DNA of 64,000 nt from Paenactinomyces guangxiensis (GTDB lineage Bacteria; Bacillota; Bacilli; Thermoactinomycetales; Thermoactinomycetaceae), in the NCBI RefSeq assembly GCF_016055185.1, contig NZ_JAECVR010000005.1, positions 124,001 to 188,000 of the forward strand, in the 5' to 3' direction. The notes under the pieces are model-generated. The model did no database searches and was not told where the DNA came from. It saw only the letters and a list, made by a program, of their open reading frames with translations. Shown here in pieces: positions 8,766-16,415 of this stretch. Numbering within the stretch: position 1 is the stretch's first letter; every line of letters starts with the position of its first letter. Position numbers and translations under genes: made by a program.

Positions 8766-9764
8766 CTAGATTGTCCAGCGGACCAGCGTTCCGGCATGAG
8801 TAAACCCGCCGCCAAATCCATAAAGCAACAGTGTATCCCCTTTTTTAATTTTTCCCTCAAGTACCCCTTGATGAAGGGCGAGGGGAATGGTCGCCGAGGA
8901 GGTATTGCCATAGTACTCTGCACTAAACAGAGTTTTTTCCATCGGAAAGCCGATCCGCTCGCAAACAGCCTGGATGATTCTGATATTGGCGCTGTGCGGG
9001 ATAAACCAATCCACCTCATCCGGGGAGATCCCCGCGTTTTCCAGCAGCCTGGGTACTTCTCTGGTCAGTGTGCTGACAGCAATTTTAAAAACCTCTCTTC
9101 CATTTTGCACAATATTGCCGTCCCCACTGAGTACTTTCCCCTTCATCCGCCCGGACAGCCCGGTCCGGTACAGGTGAATCCCCGCTCTGCCATCAGAACC
9201 GGAACAGGAATGGATAAAACCGGGGTTATTCTCATCCCGCTCCACCAGCGCCGCCCCGGCCGCATCGCCGAACAGAATGCAGGTGGTGCGGTCGGTATAG
9301 TCGGTCACTTTTGATAATGTTTCCCCGCCGACCACCAGCACTTTACGGTGAAGCCCGGATGTAACCAGAGCATCGGCCATGTTTAACCCATAGACAAACC
9401 CGGCACACGCCGCGCTGAGATCAAGTGTACCGGCTGACGGAATCCCAAACTGCTCCTGAATCTGGCAGGCCACACTGGGAAAAGGGAAGTCCGATGTGCT
9501 GGTGGCAACCAGGATCATATCAATATCATCGGTTGAAGCTTGATACTCACTGATCATATTTCTGACCGCTTCGATACACAGGTCACTGGTAAAAACATCA
9601 GAACCGGCGATTCTCCTTTCCCGGATTCCCGTCCGCGGTACAATCCACTCGTCAGATGTATCCACCATCTTCTCCAGATCGTCATTGGTCAAAGTCCGCT
9701 CCGGCACATAAGAACCAATCGCCGTAATCCTTGCCCTGGATGTAATGCTCCGTTTCTCTGACAT
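8766..9764 (-). CDS. fabH: Beta-ketoacyl-ACP synthase III
   Basis: The 332-residue thiolase-fold enzyme condenses an acyl-CoA primer with malonyl-ACP to start fatty acid synthesis; in branched-chain-fatty-acid makers it uses isobutyryl- or isovaleryl-CoA. All three catalytic residues are visible: Cys120 in LSAACAGF, the His of WFIPHSANIRI and the Asn of YYGNTSSAT. A TTG two codons upstream is open, but the ATG at 9764 is better spaced from GAGGGAG. The gene stands alone, outside a fab cluster, and carries a FapR-type operator, so it may be a second FabH (FabHB-like). The nearby acyl-CoA genes could feed its primer pool. Confidence 0.9.
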   Translation of the reverse strand: MSEKRSITSRARITAIGSYVPERTLTNDDLEKMVDTSDEWIVPRTGIRERRIAGSDVFTSDLCIEAVRNMISEYQASTDDIDMILVATSTSDFPFPSVACQIQEQFGIPSAGTLDLSAACAGFVYGLNMADALVTSGLHRKVLVVGGETLSKVTDYTDRTTCILFGDAAGAALVERDENNPGFIHSCSGSDGRAGIHLYRTGLSGRMKGKVLSGDGNIVQNGREVFKIAVSTLTREVPRLLENAGISPDEVDWFIPHSANIRIIQAVCERIGFPMEKTLFSAEYYGNTSSATIPLALHQGVLEGKIKKGDTLLLYGFGGGFTHAGTLVRWTI

Positions 9765-9817
9765 AAACAAAACTCCCTCAAAGGCAAATTTTTATTACAA
9801 ACTATTAACATCTGATA

Positions 9818-9866
9818 TTAGTACCTGATTATAAATAGTATAATTTTTAGATAGCGAAAGAGTCAA
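9818..9866 (-). promoter_or_regulatory. FapR-type operator and sigma-A promoter of fabH
   Basis: Bases 9818-9834 read TTAGTACCTGATTATAA, differing only at the 3' end from the 17-bp FapR consensus as I know it (TTAGTACCTGATACTAA). On the minus strand TTGACT (9861-9866) and TATACT (9837-9842) form a promoter with an 18-base spacer. The operator starts just downstream of the -10, where FapR would block transcription until malonyl-CoA or malonyl-ACP releases it. Confidence 0.78.
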
Positions 9867-10214
9867 ACAAAAACATCAGGGAGAGCGACAGAAATCATAA
9901 ACAAAAAGCGCTCACAATGACAAGCCTTTTCTTTTATGAAGGATAAATTATGGGAAAATTGGTATAATTAAATCGGGTGGAATTCATGTTCAAAAAATAG
10001 AGATTGGTTAGAGGAAAACTAGTCTTTAAGTGGAATCTGTTCACTTAAACCCACTGATAACTATCAAAATTGAATGACAAACATAGTTGAACCGGAACGG
10101 ATCGTAATGTAAAATTGCAAGGTTGAGTTACCGAACTATTCAGACCTGTCCGTCATAAACAATGCATCACTTTCTCTAAAAAATAGATTTAATATCAGGG
10201 AGGCTGTAAGTGGG
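9867..10214. other. Gene-free stretch before the beta-helix/AAA+ pseudogene
   Basis: AT-rich sequence with no ORF I would defend. A TATAAT at 9963-9968 may be the -10 of the downstream gene, but no convincing -35 accompanies it. GGGAGG at 10198-10203 is the ribosome binding site for 10215. Confidence 0.5.
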
Positions 10215-11766
10215 ATGAGTAAAAAGATTATTGTTTCAAAAAAATCTTTTTCTAAATATAAGACGATTACAGAGGCCATTCAAAAAGCGATACCCGGAAC
10301 CAAGATTATTATTGAACCGGGCATTTATAAGGAAAATATTGTGATTGATAAACGGGTTGAACTGCTTGGCAATGGCCCGGTTAATGAAATTGTGGTCACC
10401 AGTGAAAATTCACTCCGCTTCTTATGCAGACAGAGCAGGCAACTGTTCGTGGAATAACCATCCACCAGAGGGGGAAAGCCAGGAAAAATGAATATTATGT
10501 TGCCGTTGATTTACCTGTGGGTTCATTAACTATAGAGGATTGCCACATTCGTTCCGATCTCGGGCACGGTATACGCGTTTATCAGTTGCATACCAATCCG
10601 GTCATCAAGCAATGTCATATTCATCATGCTAAAGGAGTTGGAATTATAATATATAGTGAAGGGAATCCGGTAATAAAAAAATGTAAAATTTATAACAACG
10701 GTCAAAATGGAATATGGGTGAAAGACAAAGGCCGCGGAAGCATTGAAAATTGTGCAATCTATAGTAACAACTACCCGAATGTATATATAGCAAGCGAAGG
10801 GAATCCAGTCATTAAATACTGTAATATTTACAAGAGTGCGCAAAACGGAGTCTGTGGACAAAGGAGTTTCTGTTGACATTAACCTCGGAAGATGTCAAAG
10901 CGGCCTTCCCAAAAGAGAAAACAAAAGCATTTAACCTCCCGATTAATGAAGCACTATTGTCAGAAGCTTTACAGCAATTAAACCGTATGATCGGGATGGA
11001 TCAAGTGAAATCAGAAATTAATAAGCTGGTCACGCTTGTTCGTTTTTACAAGGAAGAGGGAAGAACGCTGGCTGACCTGTCTCCGCATACATTACTCATT
11101 GGAAGCCCGGGAACAGGAAAGACAGAAGTGGCCAGAATTATCGTCAAAATATACGAGGCACTGGGGGTTTTAGAACGGGGAGATTTAGTGGAGGTAAACC
11201 GCGATAAATTAGTAAGTGCCTATCCCGGTGAAGGCGAAAGACTCATTGCCGGTTATATTGATCAGGCCATGGGAGGAACGCTGTTTATTGATGAAGCGTA
11301 TCAGCTCACGCAATATGGTGCACAAGATCCGGGGCACAAAGTAGTTGAGATATTACTGAAACGGATGGAGGATGACCGGGGAAAATTTATAGTTATTGTA
11401 GCGGGATATAAAGAGAAAATGGAACCATTTTTAGACAGTAATGACGGTTTGCGCAGACGTTTTTTCCGGCGGATTGAATTTGCAGATTATACTCAGGCTG
11501 AATTGATGCAAATTAGCGAGTTAATGTTTCAGGAGAAGGGATATCAATTAGACCCCAAAGCACGTGAAACCCTGCTTGCTTATTACGAATCCGTGTATAA
11601 AAATCGGGATCACACATTTGGCAATGCCGGGCTTGCCAGGAATATCGTGAATGAATCGATAAAAAATCTTGATTACAGAATAGCTAAAATAGCGAAAGAA
11701 AAACGTACGCAGGAGGCAATGAAAACCATTCTGGCAGAGGATATCCGTCTTGCCACAGAAAAGTAA
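10215..11766 (+). pseudogene. Beta-helix plus SpoVK/CbxX-type AAA+ ATPase, broken by two frameshifts
   Basis: Three consecutive frames read as one protein. Codons from 10215 encode the start of a right-handed beta-helix (ITEAIQKAIPGTKIIIEPGI). From about 10424 another frame continues with NosD/pectate-lyase-like repeats (GNPVIKKCKIYNNGQNGIW). From about 10852 a third frame enters an AAA+ domain with LLIGSPGTGKTEVARI (Walker A), GGTLFIDEAYQL (Walker B) and arginine-rich DGLRRRFFRRIEF. The AAA+ part is the CbxX/CfxQ/SpoVK subfamily. Fusions of this kind exist in Bacillales, with unknown role. Frame breaks lie near 10410-10425 and 10850-10856. The homology is clean across each break, so the decay is recent or the breaks are sequencing errors. 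The ATPase half could still be translated from TTG 10873. Confidence 0.82.
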
Positions 11767-11821
11767 CCTGTTACGGGTCACAGGCAGGATGGGGATGTCC
11801 CAATTCTGAAGGGTAATGTGC

Positions 11822-12106
11822 TTAATTTTTTAAAACCAGAAAAGTGTCCACACAAAACGTAGCGGTTCGCTTATTCCCGTCATGAAAAATGTGATCATGA
11901 CCGATGATTTGAAACATTTAAGCAGCCTTGTGATGAATATCTTCATACCAAGGCTGCTTGATCCCTTGAATTAATGACCTTAGACCATGATAATCTTTTA
12001 CTCCGCGAATATTACCTGGTGGTGCAAACAAATCCATAACAAAATCATGCAACAAAATAATTTGCTTTTCAGATAAGTATCTCGTCCGATCGATCGGCAT
12101 GAGCAT
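11822..12106 (-). pseudogene. doc: Doc/Fic-family toxin, interrupted by a stop codon
   Basis: From ATG 12106 or 12100 the frame encodes a Doc-like N-terminus (LSEKQIILLHDFVMDLF, then QPWYEDIHHKAA). It meets TAA and continues in the same frame with HIFHDGNKRTATF, the catalytic HxFx(D/E)GNK(R) motif of Fic/Doc enzymes that modify elongation factor Tu. A second stop soon afterwards removes the last ~35 residues. Intact Doc is about 125 residues. An AGAGGT site precedes the start, and a candidate antitoxin frame ends 6 bases upstream. One nonsense change plus a 3' truncation would inactivate the toxin. Confidence 0.82.
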
Positions 12107-12112
12107 ATACCT

Positions 12113-12284
12113 CTATTTATTCGCAAGTGATTGATAAACTGACTTGAACATTGCTAAAAGAACATCGTCGGGGAGTTGATGATACTTTTTTGGTAGTATT
12201 GTTTTGAGTTCATTAACGATTCTTTCTTTCGATTGTGGGTCATTTATTTGCTGGATTGAGGATTTTCTCTAAAACTTGTACCAT
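12113..12284 (-). pseudogene. Candidate antitoxin remnant upstream of doc, frameshifted
   Basis: An ATG at 12284 after AAGGTGGGG opens MVQVLEKILNP and stops after 15 codons. The adjacent frame continues QQINDPQSKERIVNELK and ends ...SLANK 6 bases before the doc start. Joining them by one base gives about 57 residues, a typical antitoxin size in the normal antitoxin-toxin order. I do not recognise a Phd or AbrB fold, so the function rests on position only. Confidence 0.4.
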
Positions 12285-12484
12285 ATCTATCCCCACCTTT
12301 TTAAACTTACTCAATAAAGTAAGTAAGTTACTATTATTATTATCATGATACCAATTTTTGTTTTCACCTGTAAATAAGTCGTTCTTATTTTTTTCTGACA
12401 AGACCGCCTTTGAGCGGCCTGCTATTTTTGCGGGGACAAATATTATAAGAGAAAATGACCTGAATCGCCTGTTGGAAGGAACTT

Positions 12485-12799
12485 TTACGAAATCCATTTC
12501 AGACCGACCGCCGAACCGAGAACCATTATGATGAAAAGAATCCGGCGCCAATCTTTTGATTCCCCGTACAAAACCATCCCCAGGATGGCTCCGCCTGAGG
12601 CGCCAATCCCTGTCCAGACAGCATAGGCGGTTCCCATCGGCAAGGTTTTCATCGCGAGGTTGAGAAAAAGAAAGCTTGCCCCACATCCGGCGAGCAACAA
12701 GACAAGCGATTGCCAGTTTGACTCTCTGTGAAAGCGATTGATCATGGTGACGCCGACCATTTCAAAAACCCCCGCCAGGATCAGAAAAACCCAGTCCAT
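12485..12799 (-). CDS. ykkD: SMR-family exporter subunit, YkkD-like
   Basis: This 104-residue small multidrug resistance protein has four hydrophobic helices and a conserved membrane glutamate in helix 1 (LAGVFEMVGVTM). The PMGTAYAVWTGIGASGG stretch is close to Bacillus subtilis YkkD as I recall it. It is the second gene of a pair, and its ATG overlaps the stop of ykkC (TAATG). Paired SMR proteins work as heterodimers. The guanidine-I riboswitch upstream suggests guanidinium export, but heterodimeric YkkCD proteins also export various cations, so the substrate is an inference. Confidence 0.88.
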   Translation of the reverse strand: MDWVFLILAGVFEMVGVTMINRFHRESNWQSLVLLLAGCGASFLFLNLAMKTLPMGTAYAVWTGIGASGGAILGMVLYGESKDWRRILFIIMVLGSAVGLKWIS

Positions 12800-13146
12800 T
12801 ATGACTCAGCTCCTTCTGATTGCGGTTTTCTCTCTTCGGTCACCAGCTTCAATCCGATCACCCCGGCCAGTAATATAAGAATGAGCAAAATTTTTATGAT
12901 ATTAAACGGTTCACCAAAAAAGACGGTTTCTGAAAACACCGTTCCGGCTGTTCCCAATCCGACGAAAACGGCATAAACGGTACCGACCGGCAACTTTTGG
13001 CCTGCCATAATCATTAAATAAAAGCTGATAAAAATGGATATGCCTGTTCCCAACCAGGTCCATACATTATAGGCGTGTTTAAGCCCGATCACCCAAAAAA
13101 CCTCAAAAAATGCGGCTATAAATACCTTCACCCAGTTTAGGTTCAT
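12799..13146 (-). CDS. ykkC: SMR-family exporter subunit, YkkC-like
   Basis: The 115-residue protein has four membrane helices and the helix-1 glutamate in [31 protein letters not shown] is close to YkkC. The frame is open to 13176, but ATG 13146 is chosen because GGAGAGGG precedes it and the protein then begins at the family position ([12 protein letters not shown]). It is translated first and coupled to ykkD. Expression should depend on the guanidine-I riboswitch in its leader. Confidence 0.88.
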   Translation of the reverse strand: MNLNWVKVFIAAFFEVFWVIGLKHAYNVWTWLGTGISIFISFYLMIMAGQKLPVGTVYAVFVGLGTAGTVFSETVFFGEPFNIIKILLILILLAGVIGLKLVTEERKPQSEGAES

Positions 13147-13200
13147 TACATTTCCCTCTCCTTTAGATCTCATCATTGATTAGTCTTTTACATAAGAAAT

Positions 13201-13320
13201 AAAAAAACCGGGAATATCGTCGTTAACGATATCTCCCGGGCTTTTATCCCTCCGTGTCACAGCTGGCCTGTGTGTTTTCTCTCGGTCCAGGCCAGCAGTC
13301 AGCTGCGGAACCCTAGAAAA
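13201..13320 (-). promoter_or_regulatory. Guanidine-I (ykkC class) riboswitch with terminator
   Basis: Read on the minus strand, the leader contains CTAGGGTTCCG, GGACCGAGAG, ACGGAGGGATAAAAGCC and CCCGGGAGA in that order, the conserved blocks of the ykkC-type guanidine-I aptamer. The 3' part pairs CCGGGAGATATCGT with ACGATATTCCCGG and ends in TTTTTTT, an intrinsic terminator that guanidinium binding would disrupt. It ends about 55 bases before the ykkC start. Confidence 0.93.
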
Positions 13321-13657
13321 CGAAAATATGTGCTTTTCCACTCTTATTAATAGCAAAAAAGACAGGATATATCAAGTAAACAGGTGACATGGAAAGATGT
13401 TGCGAAGCAATTTCAAAGGTGAACTGCCAGATGATTAGAAGCGGGCCTTCCAAAAAAATATCAGAGGGAAGCAGCAACATCTAAACAGGTTTTATTCTTG
13501 ATGACTGATCAAGAAAGGTGAATGGTAAGCAGAGGAGAAAAATATAATGGGGACGCAAAAAATTTCCAGGCTAAAAGGCCGTGCAGCTTTATTTGACAAA
13601 AGAAACAGCAATGCATAAACGGAAGATTCACTCTTTAAGGGTAGGTGTTGAGTTGAC
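13321..13657. other. Intergenic stretch with the ykkCD promoter
   Basis: On the minus strand TTGATA (13370-13375) and TATTAA (13347-13352) are 17 bases apart and would start the riboswitch transcript. The remainder, up to the next gene, holds only a 31-codon frame with no support. AGGGTAGGTG near 13639 serves the downstream gene. Confidence 0.55.
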
Positions 13658-14437
13658 ATGTTGCAAATACTGGAGCCGGGGAAAGTTTATGTTTGGCATA
13701 CACCCCTGTCGGAGGCAGTTCCCTCTCTTCGCCAACTGATGAGCACTAAAGAGCTGGAACGCCTGAAGTCGTTCCGCAAAGAAGAAGACCGCAAACGGGC
13801 CCTTATTTCATATGGGTTGTTACGCCTTATACTGGCGCAAGTGCTGAAGAAAGATCCCAGGGAAATTATGATTTCCCGCACTTGCCCGCATTGTGGAAAA
13901 GAACACGGCAGACCGCAGCTAAAGGAGGAGTGTCCGGAATCGATTGAGATCTCTGTCTCCCATTCCGGGCAATGGGTGGTGATCGCCTTGTCCCTTTCTG
14001 TCCCGATCGGCATTGATGTAGAGGAGATGCGGACAGGTTTAGCTGTTGACCAATTGGCCTCACAAATTTTATCTCCATTGGAGGAACAGGAATTTACCCT
14101 TCTGACCGAGGACGAGAAGCTGGAAGCATTTTATGTTTACTGGACAAGAAAAGAAGCGATTTTGAAGGCTTTCGGGCTTGGATTTTCCATTTCCCCAAAA
14201 CAATTGAGTGTGTCGGGATGGCGCCAACCACCCCGGTTGATTTCATGGGAAGCCGATCCTTCCATGACGGAAAAAGTGAATTGCTATTCCCTCCATTTTG
14301 CCCCGGAATATAAGGCGTGTTTAAGTGTGATCGGTTTGTGCAATCAGATCCTTTTGAATGAGGGGGCTACTCTGATCCGCCGCTGGGAAATTGAGAATCA
14401 GAAAGAGGAGAACGTAGCATGGGAAAGGAGTAGTTAG
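13658..14437 (+). CDS. Sfp-type 4'-phosphopantetheinyl transferase
   Basis: The 259-residue protein is the two-lobed Sfp/Gsp type that transfers phosphopantetheine from CoA to carrier domains. The Mg-binding motif IGIDVEEMR and the second signature FYVYWTRKEAILKAFG are intact, and the CoA-binding VSHSGQWVVIAL is present. A small cysteine pair (CPHCGKEHGRP) is typical of the family. No NRPS or PKS genes are in the window, so its target is unknown; it could also modify acyl carrier protein. It reads toward the end of the convergent sigma-54 activator. Confidence 0.87.
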   Translation: MLQILEPGKVYVWHTPLSEAVPSLRQLMSTKELERLKSFRKEEDRKRALISYGLLRLILAQVLKKDPREIMISRTCPHCGKEHGRPQLKEECPESIEISVSHSGQWVVIALSLSVPIGIDVEEMRTGLAVDQLASQILSPLEEQEFTLLTEDEKLEAFYVYWTRKEAILKAFGLGFSISPKQLSVSGWRQPPRLISWEADPSMTEKVNCYSLHFAPEYKACLSVIGLCNQILLNEGATLIRRWEIENQKEENVAWERSS

Positions 14438-14492
14438 CTTCGATGAGAAAAACATCTGCCATTTTTGACAATGTTCCCTCTTTACTATTTCA

Positions 14493-16202
14493 TCAACAGC
14501 TATTGTCTGTATTCATGTTCCATTTTTTTATTTTTTTGACCAGGGTGGAATGATCGATACCAAGTTGCTGTGAAGCTTTGCGGATTGACTTGTTCTTTTG
14601 AAGCGCTTCTTTGACCATTCTTTTTTCAAACTGTTCGAGTCGTTGTTTTAGTGTGAATGGTGTTTCCGGGGATGCATGATGATGATCGTATATATGCAAA
14701 GGGAGGTGGTGCGGCTCAATGATGGCAGTTGGTATGGAAACAACCATATTTTCCATTAGATTGCGCAACTCACGTACATTTCCGGGCCATGAGTAGGTTT
14801 TTAATATGGCTACCGTTTCCTTTGCCAATTGCTTTTCAATATGATAGAGATCACAGTAATAGGAGAAAAAGTAATGGATCAATTCCTCAATATCCTCTTC
14901 CCGTTCTGTCAATGGCGGTATGTGTATTTCCACAACTTTTAACCGGTAATACAGGTCCTCCCGAAATCTCCCTTTGTTAATCAGCTGCGTTAACTCTTGA
15001 TTCGTGGCGGAAATAAAACGAATATCCAGGTTTCGGGGGGTTGTTCCGCCAATGCGGTAGATTTGCTTTTCTTGCAGTACACGCAAAAGTTTCACCTGGA
15101 GCAGTAAAGGCATTTCCCCAATCTCGTCCAACATGACTGTACCGCCGTTTGCCAGCTCAAGCAATCCGATTTTTCCGTCTTGTTTGGCTCCTGTAAATGC
15201 TCCCGGCTCGTATCCGAATAATTCAGATTCCAATAATTGTTCCGGGATTGCCCCGCAATTAATTTTGATAAAAGGTTTCTCTTTCCTGTCACTGAGATTG
15301 TGAATGAGGTTGGCGATCACTTCTTTTCCAACTCCTGTTTGCCCTGTTAACAGAATGCTTGTCGGAAAGGGAGCAACTTGTTGTATCTTTCCGTAAACTT
15401 CCTTCATCCGGGGACTGCGAAAAACAATGGTCTGGTTGGCATTTTCCGTCTGGAATGTATAGCGGTGGTTAGCCATATGCGAAAAGCTTTTTGCTTTTTC
15501 CAGTTCTAGTTTCATTTGATTCAGATGGGTAATATCCCTGACGCTTGTAACCACCATCTCAATCTCGCCGGCTTCATCAAAAACAGGATTCCCGGTCACA
15601 ATCACATCTTTTTTTCCTTTGATTGTTTGAATAATGGAGATTCTTTTTTTCTGCTGAAGAACAAGCAGGGAGACGGACTGGTCAATAAAACCTTTCTCCA
15701 TAAGCTTTGACATATGATTACCAATCAGTTGGTCCCTGTGCAAGCCGGTAATTTCTTCGTAAGCGGAATTGACAAAGATGGTGATGCCGGCTGAATTTAC
15801 TACGTATACTCCATCTGTGGAAAACTCGATAATCGATTCCATCTGTTTCGAGAGATTTCGATAATATTCCATTTCGGAAATATCCTGAATGACACCAATG
15901 GCTCCAATTCTTTTTCCGTTTTGGTACAGGGGAGTCCGATTGACAATGCACTGCCGGCTGGCGATCATCATTTTCTGGCCGATGGAACTATATCCTTCAG
16001 TCAATGTTTCCGGAAGTTTTGTTTCCGGAATCAGTACTTTAATTTCTTTGCCAACCCAGTTTTCGTTTTCAATTTGGAGCAGTTTTTTGGCAGACGGATT
16101 GATGGACAATATTTTTCGGTTTTTGTCCATCACAATCACACCATTGTGCAGTGAAAAGAAAATACTTTTCCATAATTCTGGATCTAATTGGGTTTCATTC
16201 AT
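14493..16202 (-). CDS. Sigma-54-dependent PAS-AAA-Fis activator
   Basis: The 569-residue RocR/NtrC-type activator has two PAS domains (about residues 15-115 and 130-240) and an AAA+ domain with TGQTGVGKEVIANL, the sigma-54-contacting GAFTGA loop and GGTVMLDEIGEMPL. A Fis-type helix-turn-helix ends the protein (IRKASQQLGIDHSTLVKKIK). The frame is open to 16373, but that would put its coding sequence over the -24/-12 promoter. ATG 16202 follows AGGTGA by six bases and is preferred. It reads divergently from the ald-lactonase-adh operon and probably activates it by binding the palindromes at 16223-16313. The PAS domains presumably sense the inducer. Confidence 0.9.
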   Translation of the reverse strand: MNETQLDPELWKSIFFSLHNGVIVMDKNRKILSINPSAKKLLQIENENWVGKEIKVLIPETKLPETLTEGYSSIGQKMMIASRQCIVNRTPLYQNGKRIGAIGVIQDISEMEYYRNLSKQMESIIEFSTDGVYVVNSAGITIFVNSAYEEITGLHRDQLIGNHMSKLMEKGFIDQSVSLLVLQQKKRISIIQTIKGKKDVIVTGNPVFDEAGEIEMVVTSVRDITHLNQMKLELEKAKSFSHMANHRYTFQTENANQTIVFRSPRMKEVYGKIQQVAPFPTSILLTGQTGVGKEVIANLIHNLSDRKEKPFIKINCGAIPEQLLESELFGYEPGAFTGAKQDGKIGLLELANGGTVMLDEIGEMPLLLQVKLLRVLQEKQIYRIGGTTPRNLDIRFISATNQELTQLINKGRFREDLYYRLKVVEIHIPPLTEREEDIEELIHYFFSYYCDLYHIEKQLAKETVAILKTYSWPGNVRELRNLMENMVVSIPTAIIEPHHLPLHIYDHHHASPETPFTLKQRLEQFEKRMVKEALQKNKSIRKASQQLGIDHSTLVKKIKKWNMNTDNSC

Positions 16203-16222
16203 CTTTTTCACCTGCCCCGATT

Positions 16223-16313
16223 GGTGAACTTTTTCAATGGAATGGTGAAATATTTCACCGATTTCAATGAGGATTTTCTGCAAATCAATCATAGAGTGGT
16301 GACTATTTTCACC
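16223..16313. promoter_or_regulatory. Palindromic upstream activator sites
   Basis: Three related 16-mers lie at about 20- and 54-base intervals: GGTGAACTTTTTCAAT (16223-16238), the perfect palindrome GGTGAAATATTTCACC (16244-16259) and GGTGACTATTTTCACC (16298-16313). They lie about 55-145 bases upstream of the sigma-54 promoter, the usual place for enhancer sites. They also lie just upstream of the activator's own start, which would allow autoregulation. Confidence 0.7.
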
Positions 16314-16366
16314 ATACCCTACACAGGCGGAAGTGTCCAGTTCAGATATTTTCCCGTTTTGGCAGT

Positions 16367-16383
16367 TTGGCATGATTTTTGCT
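16367..16383 (+). promoter_or_regulatory. Sigma-54 (-24/-12) promoter of the ald-lactonase-adh operon
   Basis: TTGGCATGATTTTTGCT matches the consensus TGGCACN5TTGCT, with GG and GC separated by exactly ten bases. It lies 33 bases before the aldehyde dehydrogenase start and downstream of the palindromic sites. Confidence 0.88.
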
Positions 16384-16415
16384 TCAAATATAAAGCAGAA
16401 GAAAGGAGATGTAAC

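Noticed and set aside
16203..16373. N-terminal extension of the sigma-54 activator
   Set aside because: It would code through the palindromes and promoter; ATG 16202 directly follows AGGTGA.
16188..16415. N-terminal extension of the aldehyde dehydrogenase
   Set aside because: It runs through the activator sites and the sigma-54 promoter; ATG 16416 has the ribosome binding site and the family N-terminus.
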